Source: Kwoniella bestiolae CBS 10118
Taxonomy: Eukaryota > Basidiomycota > Tremellomycetes > Tremellales > Cryptococcaceae
Assembly (NCBI RefSeq): GCF_000512585.2
Contig: NC_089243.1
Span: forward strand, 1,612,001 to 1,676,000
Direction: 5' to 3'
Length of the DNA: 64,000 nucleotides
Part shown: piece by piece, positions 46,101 to 56,277 of the stretch
Position numbering within the stretch: position 1 is the stretch's first letter
Layout: each line of letters opens with the position of its first letter
Made by a program: the position numbers and the translations under genes
Notes under the pieces: generated by a model
The model's input: the letters and a program-made list of their open reading frames with translations, nothing else
What the model was told of the DNA's origin: nothing
Database searches by the model: none

Positions 46101-46770
46101 AGGGATGATTCTAGGACCGACTCCGAGGACAGTACCACGCTCTTTCTGCCGATCCCAACTCTTTAGCCAATCTGGATCAAGATCTGCCCAATTCCATGCA
46201 AGATACTATACCGATATTCACGCTGGACCAGGATTGGTTATGGTGTCAGACCTGGTGTAGCGATGAGAGTTTGGCTAGTGCCAAGACCAGTGAGTTCAGC
46301 TAATCCTTCTATGATTGTCCCTGGAGCAGGAGCCGGTAGCTGATCATAACAATAATTCTAGTCGATCTTTGTCAGAATCCATTGACAGTAAGTCCGATCC
46401 AGCTTCAACGATTTCTTCATCAGAAGAGTATCCAAGGCAGAGTAAGCTGATACAATCTACCATCACGCAGAAAGAACCCAAACTAGTCAGAGCCCGTCAA
46501 ATCCCTGAATGGGATCTATACGATCGAGAGATTGCCTCTTTCGCAGCCAAGCTGCAAGGCCAGGAAGTAGGCGTAGGAGCATTGGCAGCTAGTGTGGATG
46601 ATCTAGCTTCTGATGCTAATGCTGCGACTACCTCTTCACATGACGAAGCAGGCGAAGTGGAGGCCAGTGATGCAGAGGGGATAGAGGAGATTGTGGAAGA
46701 TTATGAGACCGATGAGGAGATTATAGATGAGATGTTGGAGGAGTCGAGGAGGTTGGACGACGAGCTGTAG
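40105..46770 (+). CDS. UGG1: UDP-glucose:glycoprotein glucosyltransferase
   Basis: The ER-lumen folding sensor that adds glucose to high-mannose N-glycans of misfolded glycoproteins so that calnexin can rebind them. A signal peptide (MRAVISLISLLGYLLNIGSVALA) is followed by ISIFLETSWAAPPLLLEIL, the usual UGGT start. Several thioredoxin-like domains and a beta-sandwich span most of the chain (e.g. WNLVFVFDLAQVSSLDII; FFYDLPSTSKRRN). The C-terminal GT24 domain has INIFTVASGLLYERF, VIFVDADQIVRTDMKEL (DxD motif DAD), FWKTGYWKDAL, YHISALYVVDLKRFR, DQDWLWCQTWC and TIDLCQNPLTKEPKL, all split by introns. The protein ends RRLDDEL, a KDEL-class ER-retention signal. Some 25 exons code for about 1,540 residues, a normal length. 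Start 40105 is 42 nt after a TATA box. Confidence 0.95.
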
Positions 46771-47031
46771 AGTTTGGGTAATGTTATCGTATTTGACTTA
46801 TATTGCATGCATTAGCAAATTAGCAAAGCAAATCTCAATGAAACATTTTATTGCGTTTCTTGACGCCTGGTGTGATGTTGTTAGGGTTTACCCGAGGATA
46901 TCCCGTGTTTCCGAGATGTCCAAACTCGCAATGTTATTGTTCTGGTTATTGTGATTGCTGTCAACACTGCTCGCATCTCCAGATGCAACCCCTTGTTACG
47001 TGACGGGTTGGATACAACAAAAGCTCCCAGT
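46771..47031 (+). promoter_or_regulatory. Intergenic region, UGGT / orphan mitochondrial protein
   Basis: A short 261-bp gap. The frame of the next gene is open from 46951, so its start could lie further upstream than 47032. No other feature was recognised. Confidence 0.4.
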
Positions 47032-48335
47032 ATGCTCCATACCTACTCCGCTGGAACTCAGCTCAGCCGGACGGCCCTCAGAAGGACTATACATGCCTGT
47101 TCGAGGAGAGCTGCGCAGGAGCCTTCGACAACAGGTAAAGGTATGTCCGACGTTCTACTCAGTTCCTACGGTATATTCAAACATAAAGTACAGGTACTAA
47201 GTACATTACGTGCATGCATGATAGGCAAAGCAATATCTGAGACCCTGTTCGCCCCTTCTACCCGAACTCCTTCCTCTTCCCATACCGTCCCATCAACATC
47301 CAAACCATCTATCCCAACCTACACCTCAACCCATTCAAGAGCATGGCAAGCCTTTGAATCATCATGGTCCTACACCCCTTGCTCTCCTTCTCCTTCCGCC
47401 AAACTCCCAAAATTCATCAAAACCACTCATGAAAACGGCACGAGCATGAGCACGGGTACAGGTATGATAGTAGAAACCCGAACGATATTTGAGAAACCCA
47501 TAAATTTCAGTCCGCTCTCCCGTCTGCTCGGGGCGGGATTCGCTGCGTTTATAGGATTCCAGTGGTTCTGGATCCCATCGCCTGAGGAGGGGTATCAGAC
47601 TTTCTGGGATGCCAAGCCTGGGACGGGGGTTGGAACGTGAGTCAGACGGATCCAGCTGGTTTGTCCCATCGTCCCTTCATTGCATTTCTCATGTATCTAA
47701 ATCTCATCAATCACGTCGATAGCTGACAATCTGTGTATCCTTTGTGTGACAGCAAAATATGGGGTACATTCAAGCATTTCTTATTCTTTCAAACCCCCTA
47801 TTGGGCCCTTGGAGGAGCAGCCATGGGAATATGGAGTCTTACCAAGAAACTCAATATCGTGACGAAACTCGAGCAATGCAGGGTCAAGTCGTCATCTCTC
47901 CCAGCTGGTCAAGGGGAGGTATGGCTTAGGATGAGCACTGTGAAGAAAGACTTGATGAAAGGTTTGAGTAAGGAACCTAGGGATTTGAAGATGGATGACG
48001 TGAGGGTGTTACCTCTGAAAGGGCGTGAGCATCCATTTTATTCATTCTTCCTCTTTCATATGCTTTATACCCTTTCGGTGATCAGACGGAAAACAGACAT
48101 GCTAATCTCGCTTTTTACTTTCTATTTCTGCATTCGAATAGTCCACGAGCGTAATGGCGAGTACATCCTCAATCTCCACATAAAAGATTCCACAAAAGGC
48201 AAGCGCATCACAGATGGTCAGCCGTATATCGTTGATACGCGATATGGCAAGTATTTGGACAAGTCGGATTCACCATATGTGCTTTCTCCAAGTAGGCTTA
48301 GACATGTGTTTGGGAGGTGGGAGGGGTACGATTGA
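47032..48335 (+). CDS. Orphan two-TM protein with mitochondrial-type presequence
   Basis: I do not recognise this protein of about 330 residues. From the ATG at 47032 the first 30 residues are rich in Arg, Ser, Thr and Ala and lack acids (MLHTYSAGTQLSRTALRRTI), like a mitochondrial presequence. A hydrophobic segment at FSPLSRLLGAGFAAFIGFQW and another at FQTPYWALGGAAMGIWSL form a TM hairpin. A soluble C-terminal part follows (VWLRMSTVKK...; EYILNLHIKD; YIVDTRYGKYLD; RLRHVFGRWEGYD). Exons: 47032-47140, 47225-47638, about 47754-48023, and about 48142-48335. The first intron is 84 nt and stays in frame if retained. An alternative start at 46951 would add 27 residues. The hairpin-plus-domain layout recalls small inner-membrane assembly proteins such as the TMEM70/TMEM223 group, but that is a guess. 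Confidence 0.65.
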
Positions 48336-48715
48336 GCTGCTCGCAAAGCAGATAGGTAGATGTCTTGCGAGTATCAGCAGTATCAAACTATATATATCAT
48401 GCATCATCGCACCCTTCACCTGACAGCGCACAGCGTGTGCTTTACTAGATCTGCTCGTTCTTTTGTTGCTCATTGCTCATGGCGAGAAAAGTAACAAGCG
48501 AGAAAAGTAACAAGATACCCTCGCTTGCAGGAAAGGCGAATCTCATTTTCTTCGATCCAACGATCATCAAACCTTGAGAACGCTCTATATCAAAGCATCC
48601 CGTATATGCTATCATCTGCATGCCAAAATTACAAGTACCTCTCCATACTAAAAGTAAGAGAAGGAAACGAAAGAGAGAAAAAATCCGAGTACTATCTATC
48701 TACACCCCACTCCGC
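48336..48715. other. Convergent intergenic region with 16-bp tandem duplication
   Basis: This gap lies between two stop codons. GCGAGAAAAGTAACAA occurs twice in tandem at 48482-48513. The rest is AT-rich 3' UTR sequence. No gene was seen. Confidence 0.5.
48482..48513. repeat. Tandem duplication of a 16-bp unit
   Basis: Two adjacent exact copies of GCGAGAAAAGTAACAA. This is a small recent duplication in intergenic DNA. Confidence 0.7.
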
Positions 48716-51316
48716 CTAAGCATAACTAGCCTGCGCCTTCTCATCAACATTACCCAGAGGGTAATCCTTCTTCGTGAACGCCTTAGAACAGTCCGCCATA
48801 GTGACCGATGCTCTGGAGATGGGATCCGTCCTGTAGAAATCCGTTATAGGTTTCTTGAAAGGTTCGCTCGAAGCTGTCTGTTTAGCTGATGAGAGGAATG
48901 TCAAACCGGTCTTCACCACCTCAGGGGAAGGTTTCTCGAGGGCGTCGTATCGCACAAGCGTAGGGGAGATATCGTACATCCTCTGTCGGAGTTGCAAAGT
49001 ATCGTCATAAGGTAATGGTTGGCCAATGACCTCGGAAAGTGCCCTGATAATCTTCCAATCTTCCCTTGAAGCTCCAGGAGGTGGAACAGCAGTTCGACCC
49101 ATCTGGGATCGTCCCTCGGTGTTCACCCATGTGGCTGATTTCTCAGTGTAAGCAGCGGCGGGGAGACAGACATCGGCGAATTGGGCACCGTGGTCTCCGT
49201 GATGTCCTTGGTACACTACGAAGGCGTCTTCGGGGATGGAGGATGGATCGACATCGTCGGCGTTGAGGAGGTAGACGAATTTGGGTTTGGTAGATGAGGC
49301 GGAGGATGAGGGAGTGAAGCCGATATCGTAGGCTGCTGCTCGGGATGCGGCCTATACGGTATAAACTGGTAGTCAGCATCACGGAACCTAGCACAGTGGA
49401 AATTGTCATCCGAGAAGACGATACTCACCCGTTGGAGAACAGAGAATCCATTCCATTCAGGAGTCAAGAATCTGTTACCGTTATCCAACACATGTTTTCC
49501 AACAGCTTTCAACACGGCAGCACCATCTTTAGTCTCCGTCACAGCCGAACCGACAATCACCAAAGGTTTCTTAGCCTCCTTCCAGATCTTTGCGAATCCC
49601 TTATCTCCACCCTTAGCACTAAGGAACGCCTCGACATCCTTGGGGGAAGTACCCAAATGCTCGTACTCAAAGGTCGAGTCGAACTTCTCTCCAACCACAG
49701 CGAACTCTGTTCCTCTGTGGAGATACTGCTTTCTAAACCTAGAGTTGAGGATGGCAGCTTCATGTCGAGGGTTGGTACCGATCAACAAGATCGCATCTGC
49801 ATCTTCAACATTCTCGATGGAGGTGTTGAAAAGGTAATTCGATCGGATATCAACGGATTGTACTGGAGGTTGATCACCAAGTCTGGAATCTAACGTTGTG
49901 TTCTCTGAGCCCAATTTGTTGGTAAGATCTTTAAGAGCGACCAAAGCTTCCGTATCCGCCAAAGCACCAGCTACAGCTCTGACTTCGTCACCCCTAGCAC
50001 CAGAGTTCAAGTACCCATGTCTGATAGTCTCCATAGCAGTCTCCCAAGAAGCAGGGACGAACCTGTTTCCCTCCCTGACTAGAGGCGTAGTCAATCGCTG
50101 GTATTTCAATCCATCGTAGGCGTATCTTGTCTTGTCTGAGATCCACTCCTCGTTGATCTCATCGTTGATCTTGGGTTGTACTCGCATGACTTGAACACCC
50201 CTAGAATCTACCCTGATGTTACTTCCAAGAGCATCCAGCACATCGACCGACTCGGTCTTCTTCAACTCCCAGGGTCTAGCTTGGAAAGCATATGGTTTTG
50301 AGGTCAACGCTCCAACAGGACACAGGTCGATGATATTTCCAGACATCTCCGAATCCATGGTTTTCTCAATGTACATCCCAATCTGCAAATCATTTCCTCG
50401 TCCGGTGGTACCGAGATCTTCTACACCAGCCACATCGTTGGCGAATCTAACACATCGGGTACATTGGATACATCGGTTCATGGATGTCTTGACGATTGGT
50501 CCGAGATCCTTGTTTTCTACTGCACGTTTACCGGTGATTTCGTGGAACCTCGTTCGGTCGGAACCGTATCGCATCGACTGGTCTTGCAAATCACATTCAC
50601 CACCTTGATCACAAATGGGACAATCGAGAGGGTGGTTGGCGAGTAGGAATTCCATAACTCCCTCTCGGGCTTTGTGAACTAAGGGGGTGTTGGTGAATAC
50701 TTTGGATCCGGGCATGGCTGGCATGGCACATGATGCGACGGGTTTTGGTGATCTCTCGACCTGAGCGAAGACGATGGTGAGCTGAAGCCGCAGATGACAG
50801 GGAGGTAGCTTACCTCTACCAGACACATTCGACAGTTACCAGCGATAGCTAATCGGTCATGGTAACAGCTATATAGATGGTCAGCTTGTGTTCGATTATC
50901 TTAATTTCAGAATACATTATGAGCTCACAATCGAGGAACAGCAGCACCACTGTATAAGAAATCCCAGTCAGCTCCCATATCCTTCATACCATACCTGATC
51001 TGATCGATCGCACTCACGCCTTCTCACAAGCTTGGATCAAAGCGGTTCCCTGCGGCACGCTAACTTCCTTCCCATCGATAGTAAGGGTGATATCAGCTTG
51101 TCGGGGGGCGGTAGTGGAAAGTAGTCGAGCACCTATACATTGATCAAGATATCAGCATTCACCCCGGATACCTGCAATACAAGATATTCCTGGCTACGAC
51201 GCATGGATCGGCAGATCGATCACATCTCGATGTAATGGCAAAAGCAAAGTGAGAGCAGACTTACGGGAAGGTCCAGCGACTCTAGCCAAGTTCTTTTGTG
51301 CGATTCTCCTAAGCAT
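48716..51316 (-). CDS. NDUFS1: NADH:ubiquinone oxidoreductase 75-78 kDa subunit (complex I)
   Basis: The iron-sulfur subunit of the peripheral arm of mitochondrial complex I, with one 2Fe-2S and two 4Fe-4S centres. The N-terminus MLRRIAQKNLARVAGPS is a mitochondrial presequence. ITLTIDGKEVSVPQGTALIQACEKA starts the ferredoxin-like domain. CYHDRLAIAGNCRMCLVEV (joined from small exons near 50870) gives the 2Fe-2S cysteines. HPLDCPICDQGGECDLQDQSM and CIQCTRCVRFANDVAGV supply the next cysteines. The molybdopterin-like domain has LCPVGALTSKPYAFQARPWEL and RYAYDGLKYQRLTTPLVR. It ends NVDEKAQASYA. Five to six introns cluster at the 5' end and one lies near 49340-49425. About 740 residues. Upstream a CACGTG lies at 51631. 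Confidence 0.96.
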
Positions 51317-51852
51317 TTTTGAATTCTACTCCTCTCTGTGTATGCTGGGTGTGGTAAGGAGCGGAATTATGAGAGGATGTATGGTATGCTCAGTCGAGCT
51401 TGTAGGTGTGAGGTATGAGCAACAACAAATAAATCATCGACACATGCACTCACTTCAATTCAACATTGATGCATCGTATTGTACTGGCCAGTGAGAGACG
51501 GTGTATAGTAAACCATCTTCACCGTACGGAATACCTTTTAGGGGTTAATTCCGAATGTGGCACTCGAGGGAGGACCAATGAGAAAACCCATGTTACTGAA
51601 CTTTTGTTAGGTGAAACGTCATCACTTGAGCACGTGGGTGGAGGTGGTCTGTGCGTTCTCATCAATGTGCTCAACCAGGTTGGAAAAAGATTCTATACAT
51701 ATATTCACAAGGCATGACAACAACACATGAACCCAAAAAATACTCATCAACCCAAACGGAAATGTACAAAAGATGCCCATTCAGATCCACTGCCTATCAT
51801 CCCCAGTCCAACGCGTCACTCCGACTCCATGTCTAGTCCAAAGAGGACCAGA
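51317..51852 (-). promoter_or_regulatory. Complex I 75 kDa promoter and orphan 3' region
   Basis: Both flanking genes run on the minus strand. The 536-bp gap holds the complex I subunit promoter, with a CACGTG at 51631-51636, 315 bp upstream of the start. The right part is the 3' UTR of the Ser/Pro-rich orphan. No tRNA or other gene was seen. Confidence 0.45.
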
Positions 51853-52728
51853 CTAAATATAATTACCCTCCCTCACACCCCTTCCCCGTCGCTTCTCAAA
51901 AACAACCACATCCCTAGGCAAGAGATCGTAATTCTGCAAACTCCCCTCCCACTCCCATCCCTCCTGGGTATATTGCTCTTTGGTCAATCTCCTCATCTTC
52001 CTCTTCTCCTTCTCTGCCTTGTCCTTTTTATCCTTCTTTGTCGTAAGTGAAGTGAGGAATGGGAAATGTAATTTCCTCCCTATGATGTACTCTACATCCC
52101 CTAGTAACGTCTGTTTAGGCTTGCTGTCGAACAGTGTCAATTCGGTGGGGACACCTGAGTTACCGTATGAAGGGGAAGGAGAAGGAGGGGATGAGCGCGA
52201 GTATGCTGGGTGGGGTGCACCGTACCCATAGTTTGTGGGTTTCGAGATGGTTCGATTGAGTGGTTGAGGGGCGAAATGACCTAATACGGGGTGCCTTCCA
52301 GACGAAGAAGGCGAGAGGGGTTGAGCAAGGCTCGATGTAGGTGATCTTTGGGTTTTGTATGATCTAGTTGAGCCGGAGTTGGGTGAAGAAGGGGAAGAGG
52401 AGTATCGAGAGGATCTAAGTGATTGTTCTGACTCGGAGTGATGCAGGACTCTCTGAGAGTAGGATGGTGGAGGAGGGATATAGTACGTTGCGAAAGGATG
52501 ATTAGGGGGTAATGATTCTTCTCCGTGTCCGAATGATGGAGGGGAAGGTGCTTTTCTGGTGGGGTACATGTTTGTTGGGTGGCTTTTTAAGCTATGTCGA
52601 TCAGCGGATTGAATGGTACAGTTGTTTATCTGTTGAGTGGAGTGGGGGGATACATTCTCTTCATCATCTTGAGATCCAGGCTTATATGCCTTTCCACCTA
52701 TCCCCTTCACCAGCTCATCATCGTCCAC
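51853..52728 (-). CDS. Ser/Pro-rich orphan protein with basic C-terminal region
   Basis: I do not recognise this protein of up to 291 residues in one open frame. Residues 50-190 are Ser/Pro/Tyr-rich and likely disordered (PPNHPFATYYIPPPPSYSQ; YSSSPSSPNSGSTRS). The C-terminal 90 residues look folded: ELTLFDSKPKQTLLGDVEYIIG and KLHFPFLTSL are followed by the charged stretch TKKDKKDKAEKEKRKMRRL, then YTQEGWEWEGSLQNYDLLP and DVVVFEKRRGRG. The start is uncertain: the ATG at 52728 gives the full frame, while a later ATG at 52569 (MYPTRKAPSPP) would drop the first 53 residues, whose composition differs. Confidence 0.6.
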   Translation of the reverse strand: MDDDELVKGIGGKAYKPGSQDDEENVSPHSTQQINNCTIQSADRHSLKSHPTNMYPTRKAPSPPSFGHGEESLPPNHPFATYYIPPPPSYSQRVLHHSESEQSLRSSRYSSSPSSPNSGSTRSYKTQRSPTSSLAQPLSPSSSGRHPVLGHFAPQPLNRTISKPTNYGYGAPHPAYSRSSPPSPSPSYGNSGVPTELTLFDSKPKQTLLGDVEYIIGRKLHFPFLTSLTTKKDKKDKAEKEKRKMRRLTKEQYTQEGWEWEGSLQNYDLLPRDVVVFEKRRGRGVREGNYI

Positions 52729-53094
52729 TTCACCTCGTATTCAATTTAGGTAAAGCTACATCCTTTGACCCTCGACCGATTAGATCGCGAAGTGAAGTGA
52801 AGTGATGCCTGTGATATATGGAAATTGGCTTCACCATCTGTTCAGATCATGTGTGCATGTATGTGGATGTACACAATGTGACATTGGTTGAATATCTCCG
52901 AATGATGAGATGATGAAGTGATGTTAACATGAAACAGGATCAAACCCCTGAAACGATTAAGTGATCAGCTGTTGAAATGCAACGTATCTATATACCACTC
53001 TACATGATTCATTTCTACGTATGTATGCAAATTAATAGATCCTATCTCGCAGCTCTGTATCAACTTTAAAAGGCATCTATTCCACTCTACCACT
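52729..53094 (-). other. Intergenic region, Ser/Pro orphan / AIG1-like gene
   Basis: The 366-bp gap holds the promoter of the Ser/Pro-rich orphan and the 3' UTR of the AIG1-like gene. The direct repeat GTGAAGTGAAGTGA occurs at about 52790-52804. No gene was recognised. Confidence 0.4.
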
Positions 53095-54288
53095 CTACTT
53101 ATGTATGGCATTTAATCCCCTAAACACCAACCAAGCCATAATCGTAGATCCGGCATACATCATAATCCTCTGCTGTGGATTCATGATCGTCAAGAACGGA
53201 TAAGGGAACGACCCATTGATCGAAGCGCAGTGTTCTACCCAAAGACTATAGGCCGTACCGAACGTAGCTGCTAATGCTAGAGCACCGAAAGTTGAGGCGG
53301 GGGGTTTGTATTTCCTTTCGAGGAAGAAGAAGTCTGTGGGTATTGTGGAACATCAGCTCCTCTGTTTTCCTGCAAATTTGGGGAAATGGCTAAGGGATGA
53401 GATGGGGGTTCGCGTGGTCTCGAAGGAGTTACTTACCAATGATCAAAGCCACAGCAGGCAGCGCATGCATACTGAGATCCATCAACAGCGGAATCCTGAA
53501 TAACGGATCCTCAGCGCCGGACGAAGATGGTTCGGATGAACTGGCCAGGACGGGGTTGGGAGGTAGCATCAATTCGGGTTTGAGGAGGATGATTCCCCAC
53601 TGTAGCACACATCGTTTCAGTATCAGTATCACATACACTCTTGAGAAAGTGTACGGGATGGTCTGCAGCGTGGCCCCTGGAAGGGGAAGGCACGGATAAC
53701 CCACGTAGATTGAGGATATTACTAGTTCAACTGGTAAGGCAAATAGCAAAAATATCCTTTTGAGTGGCTTCAACCCTACGGAAGAGAACGTTAGCACAAG
53801 TTAGAATACCATGAATTTGAGTTTAAGTCATACCTTGTACAGCTGGGAGGTAGTCGCATATGCCAGACATCATCATCGTGATGATCGTGCCGAAGAGGCT
53901 GTCATTGCCGAATCATCAGTACTCGTCACTCCAGAGTGGTGACAATCAGAAAGAGCGGATATGAGAGCAGGTGATAAGCAGGAAGGCCAAGATCGAAGAG
54001 CAAGACCTACCCTAATATAGTAAGATACTGAAAATGTCCTATGCACCATCCCCAACCCATTCCATCAGCTCATGAGAATTACCTTTGCTAGATCTGGCCG
54101 ACCGCCCACTCACCTCCATATTGATTCCCTATATATTCCTTCGTGATAGTCGTATTCTGTAATCCCCAGAACCCATCGAACATGGCTGCAGCCGTACCGA
54201 TGTGGAAGATGATCCTCCCGATTTTGGGCATCGCGTCGGGAGGGTACTGGTTGGGTGGGGCGACGCGTTGGGATGGTTTGGGGGGCAT
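53095..54288 (-). CDS. FAR-17a/AIG1-like membrane protein (possible lipid-ester hydrolase)
   Basis: A six-helix membrane protein of about 245 residues in the FAR-17a/AIG1 family. In mammals AIG1 and ADTRP are membrane threonine hydrolases that split fatty-acid esters of hydroxy fatty acids. The first helix is IIFHIGTAAAMFDGFWGL. NQYGGHFQYLTILGLFGT, spliced from two exons, carries the conserved Gly-Gly-x-Phe-x-x-Leu-Thr block with the candidate nucleophilic Thr. PVELVISSIYWGIILLKPEL follows. DLSMHALPAVALIIDFFFLERK has the conserved His. NGSFPYPFL and a last helix (MMYAGSTIMAWLVFRGLNAI) close the protein. Six exons. The start 54288 is the first ATG in the exon; a 5' UTR intron upstream is likely. 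Divergent from the MAPEG gene. Confidence 0.85.
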
Positions 54289-54626
54289 TGCAAGTTTGTC
54301 TGTGGGATACTCGTCAGGATGAGAGATGTTATATGCAGACAGATGATTATGGTATATAGACATGAGATATATGCGCGTTGATCAGATACTGACACTCGTA
54401 AGATCGTCGTGAAGGAAAACACCGATGACGCACGTACCACCCATTCATCTTCAAAGGAACCAAAAAAAGGTTAATCTAAAGCCGGAAGTAGGCACTCCGG
54501 TTTATCCGGAATCAAACCAAACAAAATATCCACAACCTATAAGATTAACACCAAGCTATAAAATACAACACATCTTCTCAAAATCAACCATCTGACCCGC
54601 ACTATACGATAACCCAACTACACACG
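54289..54626. promoter_or_regulatory. Divergent promoter region, AIG1-like / MAPEG
   Basis: A 338-bp gap between two membrane-enzyme genes. Three CCGG-containing sites cluster at 54482-54510, two of which form CGG-N11-CCG. A likely 5' UTR intron of the AIG1-like gene spans about 54435-54300. Confidence 0.55.
54483..54499. promoter_or_regulatory. CGG-N11-CCG (Gal4-type Zn2Cys6) site
   Basis: CGG at 54483-54485 and CCG at 54497-54499 lie exactly 11 nt apart, within a 5-bp inverted repeat CCGGA...TCCGG. A third TCCGGA follows at 54505-54510. CGG triplets in this arrangement are bound by Zn2Cys6 binuclear-cluster factors; 11-nt spacing is that of Gal4. Confidence 0.45.
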
Positions 54627-55335
54627 ATGCCAACAAACTACTCGTACTACCTCATCCCCCTCGTCCACCTCCAAACACTAGCCACCTCTATTCGCTTTGC
54701 CTCTCGTCGGTTGGGTTTCCCAAACAACGTGAACCCCCGAGATGTCATCAAGGAGATGGAAGCCTCAGGCAAGCTCAATAAGGAGGTAGTGGATAAGATC
54801 AAGCGGAGGCAAGCGGCACATGAGAATTGCTTTGAGAACCAAGCAATCTGGGCGGCGGCGGTCGTGAGTGTCTTTGCCTTTCTGCCGGGAAGGACCCCAT
54901 GAGTCGCAGGTCGTGTCGGGTGGGAATCGAAGCTGATGTCGTGGTGGACAGATCGCAGGGAACCAAGTTGGATTATCCACAACATGGATGAACACCATGT
55001 CCATCGCTTACTTCCTGTTCAGATGCATGTACAGTAAGTCGAGGCTTTCTCCCAGCTCCCAGCTGCCTCGTTGGATCGTAGATGGCTGGTTGACTGTTTT
55101 TCATCTCCCGTCACATAGTCTACTCTTACATCAACATCTCGACCCAGAAAAAGACCATCTTCCGAACAATAGCCTACTGGGCGAGCAACTGTGAGCTCTA
55201 GGTCGAGGTTGATAAGTAACAAGGATGATACCAGAACAGGCCAGCTGATGATGAATACTCACTTGCCCAGTCTGTTTCCTAGCTACGTTCGTGAAGGCGG
55301 GACTCAAGTTCAACTCCACTTCCAAGCTGTTGTGA
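54627..55335 (+). CDS. MAPEG-family membrane protein
   Basis: A four-helix membrane protein of about 148 residues, the usual MAPEG size (membrane-associated proteins in eicosanoid and glutathione metabolism). LVHLQTLATSIRFASRRLGF begins the first helix and cytosolic loop. KIKRRQAAHENCFENQAIWAAAVIAG contains the family signature R-x-x-A-H-x-N-x-x-E that helps bind glutathione. Later helices follow (MNTMSIAYFLFRCMYIYSYI; TIFRTIAYWASNS), and it ends KFNSTSKLL. Four exons: 54627-54863, 54955-55033, then two small ones near 55118 and 55281. Fungal members of this sub-branch have no settled substrate. Confidence 0.85.
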
Positions 55336-56277
55336 AAAATTCATCATGTGGTCAAGTATGCATGCGACAGGATGGCATATCCCCAGTCCACTAGTCCTTG
55401 CTTATCCAGATTACACCTGAATGATGCCAACTCTGCGGTCCATTGCTGTTTGTACTAATCGGGATTTCTTCCGTCCACCCATCAACAATGGCAAGTGTGT
55501 GCAGTTACGCGCGACTTTGCTAGTCGGAAGGTCAGAAAGCCCATTCCATGCGAGCAGTAATAACTCCTCCTCCTCATCATCATCATCACCAAATACGATG
55601 GACCTTGATGTGCAGTAAGACATATTATCACTTTGTCGAATATGGGGACATCGTAGTGAACATTGATGCCAGAGTCAACATCCATCAGTGATCGGGGATG
55701 GCCGAAACGCCAAAGGCATTCAACATGAAACCCCAATTCTTGAGCTCCGACTTCTCTTAATCCCTACCTCCTATGCATACTTGATTCTTTGACCAAGCAG
55801 TAGTCCTGCCAATCTACTCTGCCAAGCGCTGACTTGACACCAACGACAAAAGGATGGTCTCGCCTTGATGATGAACGATATTGCTCCTTTGTTTTAAGGA
55901 ACAATAAGATTTGTGTGGCAATGTCGGAGTGCGAGTGTAACAAGGAGTCTTCCTGATCGAGGTACAAAGGAATGTTCGTTAGTGTGTGTCAGTGTTGGTC
56001 GAAAGGAGGTCCTTTGGAGGGAAAAGATAACTTTGATTTCTTTATTATATCTCTGACTCATCGTAGGAATATCCTTTTGTTCACATCAATGCCAGATGCA
56101 ACCTAGTAGTCGCAAAGGGACACTGAGCGACATGCCCTTGAGCTCACATATAGAGCAATGCATCTTCATCTGTCAGTTCTCCCTTCTTCACAGCTAACTC
56201 GAATTATCATCCTTTAATCATCTAAACACACTCTTCACTCCTCTAACCCACTCACGGCCTCTCCAAGAAAGCTTACA
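55336..56277. other. Long intergenic region, MAPEG / secreted beta-trefoil gene
   Basis: The longest gene-free stretch, 942 bp. A CTCCTCCTCATCATCATCATCATC microsatellite lies near 55566-55590. I looked for tRNA box B, splice-linked exons and protein similarity on both strands and saw nothing convincing. The last 80 bp are pyrimidine-rich, like a core promoter. Confidence 0.5.

Noticed and set aside
55336..56277. Short frames on both strands as an extra gene
   Set aside because: None exceeds 85 codons, none joins by good splice sites into a longer frame, and none resembles a known protein.
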